Counted from the first letter of the stretch, positions 25,848-35,065 are shown. The stretch is 64,000 bases of DNA from Phormidesmis sp963789215 (GCA_963789215.1 CAWBJY010000013.1:62001-126000), one strand, 5' to 3'. Made by a program: numbers and translations. Notes: a model not told the origin generated them from the sequence alone.

Positions 25848-27539
25848 ATGGCGAAGAAAAACGCTTCAAAATCGTCGGCAAAATTACGTAAGGAATCCAA
25901 AAAAGGGGCCGCCAGCGTTAGAGAAAATAAGTCCGTAGCAGCGTCGCTCTCGCCTCGGCAAAAGCTATTACAGGCGCGTGCCGCTACCGCCCGCCGCAAA
26001 GCAACTATCTCCTACCTAACCTCAGTCATCTTAGGCTGCGCTTTTGTAGGGCTGCTCATAGGTCTAATTATCGAACCCAAAGCGGGCATTGCCGCTGGTG
26101 GCGCACTCGCCTGTTTAGTTATCTCTTCTAAATATCAGCGGCTCGCGCTGTACGCATTTATTATCTATATCCCCTTTGCAGGCACGGTTACCTACGCGCT
26201 AGGCGGAAACCCACTGCTGCAAATCGCTAAAGATATCTTCTATATTCCAGCGCTCATTGGCGTCTATCAGTTCTGTCGCAAGAATCGGCTGCCTATTATT
26301 CTGCCCCAAGCAATTAAACCGCCGCTTACTCTACTGGTCATCGTAGTTAGCATCACCGTGCTAGTCACCAACTTGCCCGACCAAATTATGCAGGTAGAAG
26401 GGCGGTTTCCGATGATCATGGCCATTTGGGGAGCCAAGGTCATTTTTGGCTACATTCCAATTATCGCCTGTATCTATTACCTCATTCGCAACCTAGAAGA
26501 TCTCGTCTTTATTTTGCGGCTTCAAACGGTTCTAGTGCTAGTTGCCTGCTCGCTAGGACTCGTACAGTACTTCATGCTCAAAACAGGCATATGCGCAGGC
26601 ACGGTTGGCGTAGGCGAGGAGTTGTTTCGAGCCTCGTTAGACTCTCGCTGCTTTGTCGGTGGCTCCTTGCTATACGCGCCTTCAGTTAATCAAATTCGGC
26701 TGCCCGGCACCTTCGTTGCCCCCTGGCAGTGGGGCTGGTTTTTAATCTCGGGCGTCTTCTTTAGCTTTGGCTCTACCTTCAGCGACAAATCACTGATTTG
26801 GCGAACCATAGGCGGCGTTTCGCTAGTCGTACTAATGGTTATGGCCGTTATCTCTGGCCAGCGTATTGCGCTGGCCATAGTTCCCGTTTCTATCGGGTTG
26901 CTCACGATACTGACAGGCCAAGTCAAAAACCTTAAGCGCTTTCTCCCTATTGTCGTTGTGCTGGGCTTAATTCTGTTCTATCTCGTTGCTAGCAATCCAG
27001 CCGTTATAGAAGCCAGACTAGATAGCTTTGTCTCTAGATGGGAAGCAGCGCCGCCGCAGCGATTTATTGAAGAACAGTTTTCGCAAGCTTGGTCGCAGCA
27101 AGAGGGTATCTTTGGTGAAGGCGTTGGCAGAGCAACCAATTCCGCGCGTACTTTTGCATCTACCACGCTCATTGAGACCTATCACGCCAAGGTCATGCAC
27201 GAGATTGGTCTAGTTGGCTTAGTCGCAGTTCTAGCGCTATATACCACGCTCACCGTAGTTACCTTCAAGGTATATCGCCGCACCCAAGATAAGGGTCTGC
27301 GTAGCTATGCTGCTGCAATGTGGGTATACATTTTATTCATTAGCTATTGCCCCTACTACTATCCACTAGATGTCGATCCAGTCGGCGTTTACTACTGGCT
27401 CGCGGCAGGTATCATCCTAAAAATTCCAGAATTAGAGCGGCAAGAGCGTGAAAAGGCCCTATTAGCCCAAGGCATTGAAGCCCCTTCAAAGTCCAAGCGA
27501 GGCCGCCGCAGTCAAAAAGCGCAGGCCACTTTCGAATAG
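25848..27539 (+). CDS. O-antigen ligase/polymerase-like membrane protein
   Basis: About 563 residues from the ATG at 25848 (an ATG at 25818 in frame adds ten). A Lys/Ser-rich head precedes about ten to twelve membrane helices. The large periplasmic loop near the C-terminal half has the RFIEEQFSQAW ... EGVGRATN stretch before the final helices, where Wzy/WaaL-type proteins have theirs. It probably polymerises or ligates polysaccharide units. It heads a run of glycosyltransferase genes on the same strand. The 84 bases after the stop hold two sets of tandem duplications. Confidence 0.78.
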   Translation: MAKKNASKSSAKLRKESKKGAASVRENKSVAASLSPRQKLLQARAATARRKATISYLTSVILGCAFVGLLIGLIIEPKAGIAAGGALACLVISSKYQRLALYAFIIYIPFAGTVTYALGGNPLLQIAKDIFYIPALIGVYQFCRKNRLPIILPQAIKPPLTLLVIVVSITVLVTNLPDQIMQVEGRFPMIMAIWGAKVIFGYIPIIACIYYLIRNLEDLVFILRLQTVLVLVACSLGLVQYFMLKTGICAGTVGVGEELFRASLDSRCFVGGSLLYAPSVNQIRLPGTFVAPWQWGWFLISGVFFSFGSTFSDKSLIWRTIGGVSLVVLMVMAVISGQRIALAIVPVSIGLLTILTGQVKNLKRFLPIVVVLGLILFYLVASNPAVIEARLDSFVSRWEAAPPQRFIEEQFSQAWSQQEGIFGEGVGRATNSARTFASTTLIETYHAKVMHEIGLVGLVAVLALYTTLTVVTFKVYRRTQDKGLRSYAAAMWVYILFISYCPYYYPLDVDPVGVYYWLAAGIILKIPELERQEREKALLAQGIEAPSKSKRGRRSQKAQATFE

Positions 27540-27546
27540 ATTCCTG

Positions 27547-27623
27547 GCTGAATCTCTCGTAGCTAAATCTCTCGTAACAGCCTGCCTGCTTTTCATCGGG
27601 CTTTTCATCGGGCTTTTTATCGG
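27547..27623. repeat. 15-bp and 12-bp tandem repeats after a stop codon
   Basis: GCTGAATCTCTCGTA and GCTAAATCTCTCGTA stand head to tail at 27547-27576. Then GCTTTTCATCGG occurs twice and GCTTTTTATCGG once at 27588-27623. They fill most of the gap between the O-antigen-ligase-like gene and the next glycosyltransferase. Confidence 0.9.
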
Positions 27624-27689
27624 CTCTTGCCTCGGCTCTTTTATCTGCGCGATCGCTCAGTTCCCCTTCTCGCTTCAAGCGTCAAAAGC

Positions 27690-28688
27690 ATGACACTCTC
27701 TTCATACGCTCCCGAACCGCTTATTTCAGTTATTGTTCCAACCTACGGACGCGAGGCTGTTTTGTGCGACACCCTTAAAAGTTTGCTCGCACAAACCTAT
27801 TCTGCCTACGAAGTAATTGTGATCGATCAGACGCAGAATCACGAGCTAGAGACTCAGCGGTTTTTAACGCAGCTAGTCTCAGCGCATAAAATTAGGCTAC
27901 ACACCGTGCCTTGGGCCAATCTTCCAGCCGCTCGAAACTATGCGATAGAGCGAGCAAACGGCAGTATCTTGCTCTTTTTAGATGATGATGTAGAGCTACC
28001 CCCAGGCTTTTTAGCAGCCCATGCCGCCGGATTTGAGAACAGACCTAAAGTAGGCGCGATCGCAGGCAGAGTATTCGATCGCATGAAGCTCTCAGAATCC
28101 AGTTCGCCCCCCATCGAAAAGCTTCCCCCCGAAGCGATGGATCCTGGTATCGCCTGGTATCACATTGACCTTGTACATACCACGCAGCCCCAGCAAGTCC
28201 TCACCGCTAGAGGCTGCAACATGTCCTTTCGGCGCAGCGTTTTCGAAGAACACAAGCTGCGATTTGACGAACGCTTTGAAGGCAGCGCGGTCCGCGAAGA
28301 GTCGGATTTTTGCCTACGTTTTCGCAAAACCGGCCTGATAATTTGGTATGAACCAGCCGCGCATCTGGTGCATTTAGGAGAAGAAACGGGTGGCTGCCAC
28401 GACATCGGAACGCGATCGCTCGCATACCAAAACACCTTTTACTACAACCATTTCCTCATGGCCCTAAAAAACCTTACGCCCCGCCAGCTTTTAAGGTTTT
28501 CGCATCGGCTATTCAACTGTCATATTCTCGGGCATCCCCCCTGCAACAAAAGCACCTCTCCTGTCAGAATTGTTTCTCGCTTCGGCTTCTACTGCTTCGG
28601 CTTTCTTAAAGCAGGATTTACCCTGCTAAACCCTTTAGAACGCAGCGGTCGTCGCTTTAGCCAGCCGTTCAGCTCGCCACCCGGCTAA
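27690..28688 (+). CDS. Glycosyltransferase family 2
   Basis: 332 residues from the ATG at 27690; an in-frame TTG at 27627 is less likely because the added stretch is a tandem-repeat region. The GT-A fold is shown by ISVIVPTYGREAVLCDTLKSLL at the N-terminus, LLFLDDDVELPPGFL near residue 94 (the metal-binding D-x-D), and a later acceptor region SFRRSVFEEHKLRFDERFEG with REESDF (the catalytic-base ED region). The sugar is unknown. Part of the exopolysaccharide run. Confidence 0.9.
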   Translation: MTLSSYAPEPLISVIVPTYGREAVLCDTLKSLLAQTYSAYEVIVIDQTQNHELETQRFLTQLVSAHKIRLHTVPWANLPAARNYAIERANGSILLFLDDDVELPPGFLAAHAAGFENRPKVGAIAGRVFDRMKLSESSSPPIEKLPPEAMDPGIAWYHIDLVHTTQPQQVLTARGCNMSFRRSVFEEHKLRFDERFEGSAVREESDFCLRFRKTGLIIWYEPAAHLVHLGEETGGCHDIGTRSLAYQNTFYYNHFLMALKNLTPRQLLRFSHRLFNCHILGHPPCNKSTSPVRIVSRFGFYCFGFLKAGFTLLNPLERSGRRFSQPFSSPPG

Positions 28689-28781
28689 TTATCTAGCTAA
28701 TTCTTCGATCAACAAACTTATATAGAAGAGGTCTATCTAAGAGCAACAGATCTCTCCTACGACTTCTATTTGCGCATCAAT

Positions 28782-29960
28782 ATGAAAATTTTGACCGTTA
28801 GCCATACTTATATCGTCGATCTCAACTGCGAAAAGCTGCGATCGCTCACTCAAATAGATCCCAACGTAGAAGTCACAGTTGTCGTCCCCAAACGATGGAA
28901 TCCAGGCGGCGTTCAAAGCCAAAAAATCGAATCACAGCCGAAAAAAGAGGGTCGTTTTAACGTTGTTCCAATCTCTAACTTTAGTCAAAACAATCAAGGG
29001 TTGCTCAGCTTTGGCGTAGAGATTATCTCACTGCTACAAGAGTTCAAACCCGACGTTATCCAGGTAGAACAAGGCGCCAAATCATTAGGCTACGCCCAGC
29101 TAATTACGCTCAATCGCTTATTGGGCCTAAAGGCTAAAAATGTCTTTTTCACTTGGTGGAATCTCCCCTATAGAGTCAAGTTTCCCCTGTCCCTACTAGA
29201 AAACTACAATCTTCGTCATACCGACGGACTCGTTGTTGGTAATCGGGATGGCGCTGAAGTTTTACGCGAACACGGCTACCATGGACCCACCTGCGTAATG
29301 CCGCAGCTAGGCGTAGACGAAAGGCTTTTTTACCCAGAACAACAGCCAGAATTAGCAGCATCGCAAGGCATCACAGCAGAAGACTTTGTCATTGGCTTTG
29401 TGGGCCGGTTTGTGGAAGAAAAAGGGTTGCTCACGCTATTTTCAGCGCTCGAGAAGCTACAAAAATCCAAGCTTCAGCGCCCTTGGAAATTACTGTTGTT
29501 AGGAAGAGGGCCATTAAAGGAACAATTAAGAGCACAGGCCGATGCGATAGATGTAGGCGATCGCATCACCTGGATAGAAAGTGTTCCCCATGCAGACGTT
29601 CCTAAATATATCAACCTAATGGACACCCTCGTACTTCCTTCCGAAACCACTCACGCCTTCAAAACCTTGTCTGCCAGCGGCTGGAAAGAGCAGTTTGGCC
29701 ACGTCATTATTGAAGCAATGGCTTGCCAAGTTCCCGTTATCGGCTCCGATTCGGGCGAAATTCCACACGTCATTAAAGAAGATGGCTTGGTCTTTCCAGA
29801 AGGCGATGCTCATAGCCTTGCCGAAAAAATAGCCGACTTAATCAACCAGCCTGAACAACAGCAGCAGCTGGCAAAAAGAGGGCATAACCGCGCCCTAAAA
29901 AACTACACGAATACAGCTTTAGCAAACCAGCTGATGAGCTTCTATAAAACGTTGTTTTAG
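28782..29960 (+). CDS. Glycosyltransferase family 4
   Basis: 392 residues from the ATG at 28782 (TTG at 28770 is in frame). A GT-B fold enzyme: the N-terminal domain starts MKILTVSHTYIVD. The C-terminal domain has GFVGRFVEEKGLLTLFSALE near residue 205 and the nucleotide-sugar-binding FGHVIIEAMACQVPVIGSDSGEIP near 305, with the E-x7-E pattern. Donor and acceptor are unknown. It lies in the exopolysaccharide run, 93 bases after the GT2 gene. Confidence 0.92.
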   Translation: MKILTVSHTYIVDLNCEKLRSLTQIDPNVEVTVVVPKRWNPGGVQSQKIESQPKKEGRFNVVPISNFSQNNQGLLSFGVEIISLLQEFKPDVIQVEQGAKSLGYAQLITLNRLLGLKAKNVFFTWWNLPYRVKFPLSLLENYNLRHTDGLVVGNRDGAEVLREHGYHGPTCVMPQLGVDERLFYPEQQPELAASQGITAEDFVIGFVGRFVEEKGLLTLFSALEKLQKSKLQRPWKLLLLGRGPLKEQLRAQADAIDVGDRITWIESVPHADVPKYINLMDTLVLPSETTHAFKTLSASGWKEQFGHVIIEAMACQVPVIGSDSGEIPHVIKEDGLVFPEGDAHSLAEKIADLINQPEQQQQLAKRGHNRALKNYTNTALANQLMSFYKTLF

Positions 29961-30076
29961 TTAGAACAAGTTTCATTAATATCTTCAGCTAAACGCTTAT
30001 CTTTGCTGTTCCACTCGTGATTTTACACAGCTAATCGCGACCAAAAGAACAACCTGTATACGCTTCCATACTTAAG

Positions 30077-30105
30077 CTTCGACCCACTGAATCGTTGAGT
30101 CGAAG
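30077..30105. terminator. Hairpin after the glycosyltransferase gene, possible terminator
   Basis: CTTCGAC (30077-30083) and GTCGAAG (30099-30105) form a 7-bp stem. A T-rich but interrupted tail (TCAATTCTTTTCC) starts nine bases later. It lies in the 296-base gap between the family 4 glycosyltransferase and the metalloprotease, in which I see no gene. A weak intrinsic terminator is the simplest reading. Confidence 0.4.
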
Positions 30106-30256
30106 ATCGTGGTCAATTCTTTTCCATAGACTTACTTCGCATCTATCTTTAAGCCTTTTCAGATTTAATTTCCGTCAGTTGTAGCCCCTTTTGCTGACCT
30201 CCCTTCAATCGTCAGAACCATACAGCTTAACGAGTCTTCGTTAACGCGGAACTACA

Positions 30257-31300
30257 GTGAAAAAGATAGTACATAGATTCATCCATAGACCCTTCCGAGC
30301 GATCGCCATTATCACCCTTTCGCTAGTGGGCTGCTCAGAAGTTGCAACGCCTTCCGGGCAAACAATTGATTTTGGAGAAGCCGACAGAATACTCTCCATT
30401 CAGCCCATTCAAGTCTGTAACGATAGTGGCAGTCACTGCGCTAGCGTCAACATGTTTGAAGATATCACGCGCAAGATTTTAGAACAGGCCCAGCTCAAAG
30501 TCTCTTTCTTACCGATTAATCAAATTCGAAACTCTCGCTTCTTAAAAATTGACAGTGGTGAAAATCGTAGCATTGTCGACTCCGAATTCTACGAACTATC
30601 TCGCACGGGTGGTGCGGGCGCATTCGGGCGAAACCCCAACTCTACCCGTACCACCGGCCCGATCAACGTCTGGTTTGTTGAAGAGATTGAAAGCGCTGAA
30701 GGCTTTACTCAGTTTGGATCAGGCTGGGTAAACGCTAACGGCGTCCTGATTAGTGAAGAATCCGGAACTTTTAATGGCACAGGTCGTGTAGACACGTTGG
30801 CCCACGAAATTGGACATAATTTGGGTTTACGCCACGGAACATTAGGCGCGGGCAGTGCCGATAATCTGCTCACCGACGGCAGTTTTCGCAACATTCCTAC
30901 CTCAGTTGAGGATATTGGCAACGTTAGTAGCCTAACCGCCGCTCAAATTGCCGAAATCAAGCGCAGCGGCTTTCTAACTGGCAGCAGCACCTCATCCGGA
31001 ACAGACCTAGTCTTAGATGGCCACTCGCACGACCACCCGCATGACCACCCGCATGCTGACATCACCCAAACGATGCCTGTACAAGCAACCAACCTAGCGA
31101 TGCGATCGCTTACCAGCACCACAGATCCTATCAGCGCCCCCACAAGAGCCACCTTAGTAAGCGCAGCAATTACAAGCGCTACAAACGCTGCCGCTGCGCC
31201 CAAATCCGTTCCCGAGCCAGATAATTGGGCAGCCCTGTCGCTGTTTGCCATACTCATAGCAGCCCGCAAACATCCTCAGCAGCAGCATCGCCATGAATAG
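30257..31300 (+). CDS. Secreted metzincin-type zinc metalloprotease with PEP-CTERM-like tail
   Basis: 347 residues from a GTG. The N-terminus is basic, then hydrophobic, ending LVGC, which fits a lipobox (Cys at residue 26). The catalytic site is HEIGHNLGLRH near residues 184-194, giving the metzincin HExxHxxGxxH zinc set. A His/Asp-rich stretch (HSHDHPHDHPHAD) follows near 255. The C-terminus has VPEPDNWAALSLFAILIAARKH, which has the VPEP, hydrophobic and basic order of PEP-CTERM sorting signals. Both a lipid anchor and a PEP-CTERM tail would be unusual together. It overlaps the next gene by 8 bases. Confidence 0.82.
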   Translation: MKKIVHRFIHRPFRAIAIITLSLVGCSEVATPSGQTIDFGEADRILSIQPIQVCNDSGSHCASVNMFEDITRKILEQAQLKVSFLPINQIRNSRFLKIDSGENRSIVDSEFYELSRTGGAGAFGRNPNSTRTTGPINVWFVEEIESAEGFTQFGSGWVNANGVLISEESGTFNGTGRVDTLAHEIGHNLGLRHGTLGAGSADNLLTDGSFRNIPTSVEDIGNVSSLTAAQIAEIKRSGFLTGSSTSSGTDLVLDGHSHDHPHDHPHADITQTMPVQATNLAMRSLTSTTDPISAPTRATLVSAAITSATNAAAAPKSVPEPDNWAALSLFAILIAARKHPQQQHRHE

Positions 31301-31931
31301 ATTTCTTTGGTTAGTTGGATTACCCATTATCGGAGCAATTGTCAGCTTCATCATCAGCTTCATTAACCAAAGGCAAATAATCTTACAGACGCATTCTTTA
31401 GCGGCTCAGCCTAGCACTATCGTCACAGTAGAGGATGATAGCAGCAGCAAGAGCGATCGCCTGAAGCTTCCGCCCAGCCGTCAAACCTTTACTGCCGGGG
31501 ACTACCAGCTCGTCATCTTAGCCGAAGACAACTGGGAAACACCGCTTACCCAAGCCGAACTCTTCAAAGACGGCACCGCCCTGTGGCAAAAAGCGCTGCC
31601 TCACCAATACGGCCCCCGGTTTGTTCTCATTAGCACCCACGGCAACGTGCTGCTGCTAGACGAATTCATTAATGTCGCTAGCCCTCATGCCATTACGCTA
31701 ATTGATACCAAAGGTCAAACTATTGCGCAGCACAGCTTCACAGCCATCCAAACAAAGCTGCATCTGTCCGCCGCCGATCTGATCAAGCAAGCAACCACAG
31801 GCTGGTGGATTTCAGCCGCACCAACGCTCATCAAGCTAAAAAATTGCGCAACCGTCTCCACTGGCGGCACTCTCCTCGCCATCGATCTAGTAACCGGCGC
31901 TATCGGGCCTCACGATTCTTCTAGCCTGTAG
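31293..31931 (+). CDS. Membrane-anchored protein of unknown function
   Basis: 212 residues with one N-terminal membrane segment (WLVGLPIIGAIVSFIISFI) and a soluble, mostly beta, C-terminal part (DYQLVILAEDNWETPLTQAELF; FVLISTHGNVLLLDEFI). I do not recognise a family. The start overlaps the metalloprotease stop by 8 bases and the end lies 10 bases before a glycosyltransferase, so the three are probably one transcript. Confidence 0.7.
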   Translation: MNRFLWLVGLPIIGAIVSFIISFINQRQIILQTHSLAAQPSTIVTVEDDSSSKSDRLKLPPSRQTFTAGDYQLVILAEDNWETPLTQAELFKDGTALWQKALPHQYGPRFVLISTHGNVLLLDEFINVASPHAITLIDTKGQTIAQHSFTAIQTKLHLSAADLIKQATTGWWISAAPTLIKLKNCATVSTGGTLLAIDLVTGAIGPHDSSSL

Positions 31932-31941
31932 CCATCTCCTT

Positions 31942-33150
31942 ATGAAACCGCTAAAGATTCTTCAAATCGTTCCATCTATCTCGTTGGTATACGGCGGCCC
32001 TAGCCAAATGGTCAAAGGACTCAGCGCGGCCCTCGCTCAGCAAGATTGCATCGCCCAAGTCACCGTTCTCACCACCGACGCCAACGGCGATATCGACGAA
32101 TCTCCGCTCGCCGTTCCACTCGGCAAACCAGTCCCTCAAGACGGCTACGAAATCATCTACTTCCGCTGCTCGCCCTTTCGCCGCTATAAATTTTCGCCCA
32201 CCCTGCTAAGCTGGCTCTGGCAAAATGCCAAACACTACGATATCGCCCACATTCACGCCCTTTTCTCACCCGTTAGCACCGCTGCCGCCGCCGTCTGCCG
32301 CCAGCAGCAGCTCCCTTACATCATGCGCCCCCTCGGCACGCTAGACCCGGCCGATCTACAAAAGAAAAAACGAGTCAAGCAGCTCTATGCGGCGCTCCTA
32401 GAAAAGCCAAATCTAGCGGGAGCTGCTGCCATCCATTTCACCAGTCGCCAAGAGTCCAAAGTCTCAGAGCGGTTTGGCACACATACGCCCAGCCTCATCA
32501 TTCCACTAGGGGTAACACCACCGGCCCTGCCCGAGCGATCGCTTGCCAAGGCCGCCATTCATCAGCAGTTCAACATCCCGCCTGAGCGTCCGATTGTGCT
32601 ATTCATGTCGCGCATCGATCCCAAAAAAGGCTTCGATCTCCTGCTCCCCGCGCTCGAACAGCTTCACCAGCAGCAATGTCCTTTTCACCTGCTGCTCTGT
32701 GGCACAAACCCTCAAGATCGCGCTTACGAAACCAGTATTCGAGCCCAGATAGCCGCCTCTAGCTGGGCAGATCAGGCTACGCTAAACGGTTTTGTCTCGG
32801 GCGAGCTTAAGGCGCAAATCCTCAGCGCCGCTGACGTTTTTGTGCTGCCCTCTTATTACGAGAACTTCGGCATTGCCGTAGCCGAGGCGATGGCGGCGCA
32901 GATTCCGGTTGTCATTTCCGACCAAGTGCATATCTGGCCAGAAATTCAATCTAGCCGGGCCGGTTGGGTCGTACCGACAGAAACGGTCGCACTGACGAAT
33001 GCGCTCAAAACGGCCCTCAGCGATCGCAAAGAACGTCAGCAGCGAGGAGAAAATGCGCGTCAGTGCGCAATAGAAAACTATAGCTGGCAGGCGATCGCCC
33101 AACAAATCACCCATAGCTATCAGGCCATTCTCGGTTCTGCCAAGCCATAG
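31942..33150 (+). CDS. Glycosyltransferase family 4
   Basis: 402 residues, GT-B fold. The N-terminal domain starts KILQIVPSISLVYGGPSQMVKGLS, the usual glycine-rich acceptor loop. The donor domain has LFMSRIDPKKGFDLLLPALE near residue 215 and ENFGIAVAEAMAAQIPVVIS near 308 with the family's E-x7-E. It closes the exopolysaccharide run. Ten bases separate it from the preceding small gene. Confidence 0.92.
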   Translation: MKPLKILQIVPSISLVYGGPSQMVKGLSAALAQQDCIAQVTVLTTDANGDIDESPLAVPLGKPVPQDGYEIIYFRCSPFRRYKFSPTLLSWLWQNAKHYDIAHIHALFSPVSTAAAAVCRQQQLPYIMRPLGTLDPADLQKKKRVKQLYAALLEKPNLAGAAAIHFTSRQESKVSERFGTHTPSLIIPLGVTPPALPERSLAKAAIHQQFNIPPERPIVLFMSRIDPKKGFDLLLPALEQLHQQQCPFHLLLCGTNPQDRAYETSIRAQIAASSWADQATLNGFVSGELKAQILSAADVFVLPSYYENFGIAVAEAMAAQIPVVISDQVHIWPEIQSSRAGWVVPTETVALTNALKTALSDRKERQQRGENARQCAIENYSWQAIAQQITHSYQAILGSAKP

Positions 33151-33329
33151 GCTAAACAGCCCACAAAAAGACAAGCAACGGAGTCGCCAGCACGCTATAA
33201 CAATTACGCCGTAACAATTATGCCTTTAGAAGTAAACCCGCTCGCTCCTAGCGCAGATCGCCCTATCGTCTGACGGCTTTGCCCTTAAACTGAAGAGAAG
33301 TCAATTCTATTCCTCAGCACAAAAGCCCC

Positions 33330-34031
33330 ATGGCCGACCAGATCGACCTTTTTAGCGCCGCAGGCGTCGAAGCCACCCCGCCCCCGGCAGACTTCGACCC
33401 CGCCAAAATTCCGACTAGTGCCAAAGTTCCCATTCCACCTGGCACTTACGAATCGCTAGATCCACTAGCCGCTCACTGCAAAAGCTGTCAGCGCTGCGAA
33501 CTCGCCGAAACACGCACCAACGTCGTTGTCAGTCGCGGCAGTCGCACAGCGCCCATCATGATTATTGGCGAAGGCCCAGGGCAGCAAGAGGACGAACAGG
33601 GCCTGCCCTTTGTCGGCCGATCCGGTCAGCTATTAGAAAAAATCCTGACCTCAGTTCGTCTAGACAGCGAAAAAGACACCTACATTTGCAACATTGTGAA
33701 ATGCCGTCCGCCCGGCAACCGCAACCCGCTAGCCGCCGAAGTCAGCGCCTGTCGCCCTTACATTCTCGAACAGATTCGCCTGGTCGATCCTAAAATTATT
33801 CTTCTCACAGGCGCCACCGCCGTAAAGGGAATTATCCCCAGCGAAAAACGCGGCATTACCAAAATTCGCGGCACCTGGATTGAGTGGGAAGGCCGTCAGT
33901 GTATGCCTATTCTTCATCCCGCCTACCTGCTGCGAAATCCCTCCCGCGATCCAGGCAAGCCAAAGTGGCTGATGTGGCAAGACATTCAAGCGGTAAAAGC
34001 CAAGTTAGATGAGATTCGGCAAGCGGCCTAA
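33330..34031 (+). CDS. Uracil-DNA glycosylase, family 4 (iron-sulfur)
   Basis: 233 residues. It removes uracil from DNA, starting base excision repair. The cluster cysteines begin in HCKSCQRCELAETRTNVV near residue 49. The active-site motif IIGEGPGQQEDEQGLPFVGRSG lies near 87, and a further cluster cysteine is in ICNIVKCRPPGNR near 127. The substrate-binding HPAYLLR motif is near the C-terminus. It is convergent with hetR across a shared hairpin. Confidence 0.92.
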   Translation: MADQIDLFSAAGVEATPPPADFDPAKIPTSAKVPIPPGTYESLDPLAAHCKSCQRCELAETRTNVVVSRGSRTAPIMIIGEGPGQQEDEQGLPFVGRSGQLLEKILTSVRLDSEKDTYICNIVKCRPPGNRNPLAAEVSACRPYILEQIRLVDPKIILLTGATAVKGIIPSEKRGITKIRGTWIEWEGRQCMPILHPAYLLRNPSRDPGKPKWLMWQDIQAVKAKLDEIRQAA

Positions 34032-34054
34032 AAAAGCGCACTCTTAAAACGCAA

Positions 34055-34082
34055 GTTCCCGGTAGGAAAAACCACCGGGAAC
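34055..34082. terminator. Shared hairpin terminator between UDG and hetR
   Basis: GTTCCCGGT (34055-34063) and ACCGGGAAC (34074-34082) form a perfect 9-bp GC-rich stem with a 10-base loop. It lies 24 bases after the UDG stop and 60 after the hetR stop, on both sides of convergent genes. Neither side has a long T tract, so it may be a weak bidirectional terminator. Confidence 0.55.
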
Positions 34083-34106
34083 CGTTCTGATTGCAGTGCC
34101 AGCCGA

Positions 34107-34148
34107 GCCAAACCTGATGCGCCAACCCTAATGCGCCGAACCTAATGC
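34107..34148. repeat. Three 14-bp tandem repeats across the hetR stop
   Basis: GCCAAACCTGATGC (34107-34120), GCCAACCCTAATGC (34121-34134) and GCCGAACCTAATGC (34135-34148) stand head to tail. The last contains the minus-strand TAG (34142-34144) of hetR. Confidence 0.9.
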
Positions 34149-35065
34149 GGCGAGTCGCTGTCTCCCATCGCCATCTGCACCACCGTTGGCTGACCGCCCT
34201 CGGTATGGTACTTGTTCGCCCACTTGCTAATGATCTGATCTAACTCATCAAAAGCGGCCTCGCGGTTCTCACTAGGAATATTCAGCTCCTCCAAGATTCG
34301 GCGCGTTCCCGACTGAGAATCTGCCCACTCCCGCATCAGGCGAAAGTAGCGAGCGGTATCTTCCATCATCGTAAAGGTTCGCTCTTCCTCACCCACCGGT
34401 GAGTACGATGCCCGAGTGAGCGCATAAAACGGAATACCGCCAATCGGAGAATCAATCCGCGCTACGGTGCCCGCATACATCAAACGCCGACGAATATGCT
34501 CGGCTAGCGCGTCGCTAAGCACCATGCGCCGATCTTCAGGCAGGTTAGACTGCGATCGCGTATGCAGCAAGTCAACAAGCTCCATAAACTGAACGCCCGT
34601 CAAAATTTCGGCATCGGGCAAAGGCTCAGGAATATCCGCCACCTTCAGCTTGGCCTCTACCTGTCGCTTTTCCTCAGAGGTAAGGCTAGAGCCAGGCACC
34701 CGGTAGTCACCTAGCGTCCAGGGATACTTCTGCATCCAAAGGTGCGGCAGCTGAATGAGATAGCCCGGCTCTTGAGAACCCAGCATCTTTAGCAGCTTGC
34801 CTTCAGTCAGCGCCGCCTGCATCTCTTCTACAATCACCTTCACCCGCTTGGGTTCAATGTGGTGCAAATGGCCAGTCATGCGCAGATTGTTCTTCTGCTC
34901 TACGTAAGTCGTATAGATAGCGCACTTTGCCGCCGTAGCGGCTGCGTCCAAAAAGGCCCCGTGGCGATGTCCACCCGTGCACATAGCGCTAAAGGCTAGG
35001 TACATCATGATCTCATCAATTGCACTGGGGTCTAGTTTCTTAACTAAATCGGTATTGCTAGTCAT
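34142..35065 (-). CDS. hetR: Heterocyst differentiation/multicellularity regulator HetR
   Basis: 307-residue DNA-binding regulator; the Anabaena protein has 299. The N-terminus (LDPSAIDEIMMYLAFSAM, GHRHGAFLDAAATAAKCAIY, RMTGHLHHIEPKRVKVIVEE) is nearly the family consensus. It keeps Asp17, Gly36, Cys48, Arg62, Glu71 and Lys73 at the same numbers as in Anabaena. SSLTSEEKRQ and the C-terminal hood region VEDTAR-type stretch (MMEDTARYFRLMREWAD) are present. A longer segment around residues 140-150 (KVADIPEPLPD) accounts for the extra length. HetR dimers drive heterocyst development in heterocystous strains and occur in almost all filamentous cyanobacteria. The true start is ATG at 35065 (TTG precedes it). 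patX lies upstream on the same strand. Confidence 0.96.
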   Translation of the reverse strand: MTSNTDLVKKLDPSAIDEIMMYLAFSAMCTGGHRHGAFLDAAATAAKCAIYTTYVEQKNNLRMTGHLHHIEPKRVKVIVEEMQAALTEGKLLKMLGSQEPGYLIQLPHLWMQKYPWTLGDYRVPGSSLTSEEKRQVEAKLKVADIPEPLPDAEILTGVQFMELVDLLHTRSQSNLPEDRRMVLSDALAEHIRRRLMYAGTVARIDSPIGGIPFYALTRASYSPVGEEERTFTMMEDTARYFRLMREWADSQSGTRRILEELNIPSENREAAFDELDQIISKWANKYHTEGGQPTVVQMAMGDSDSPH

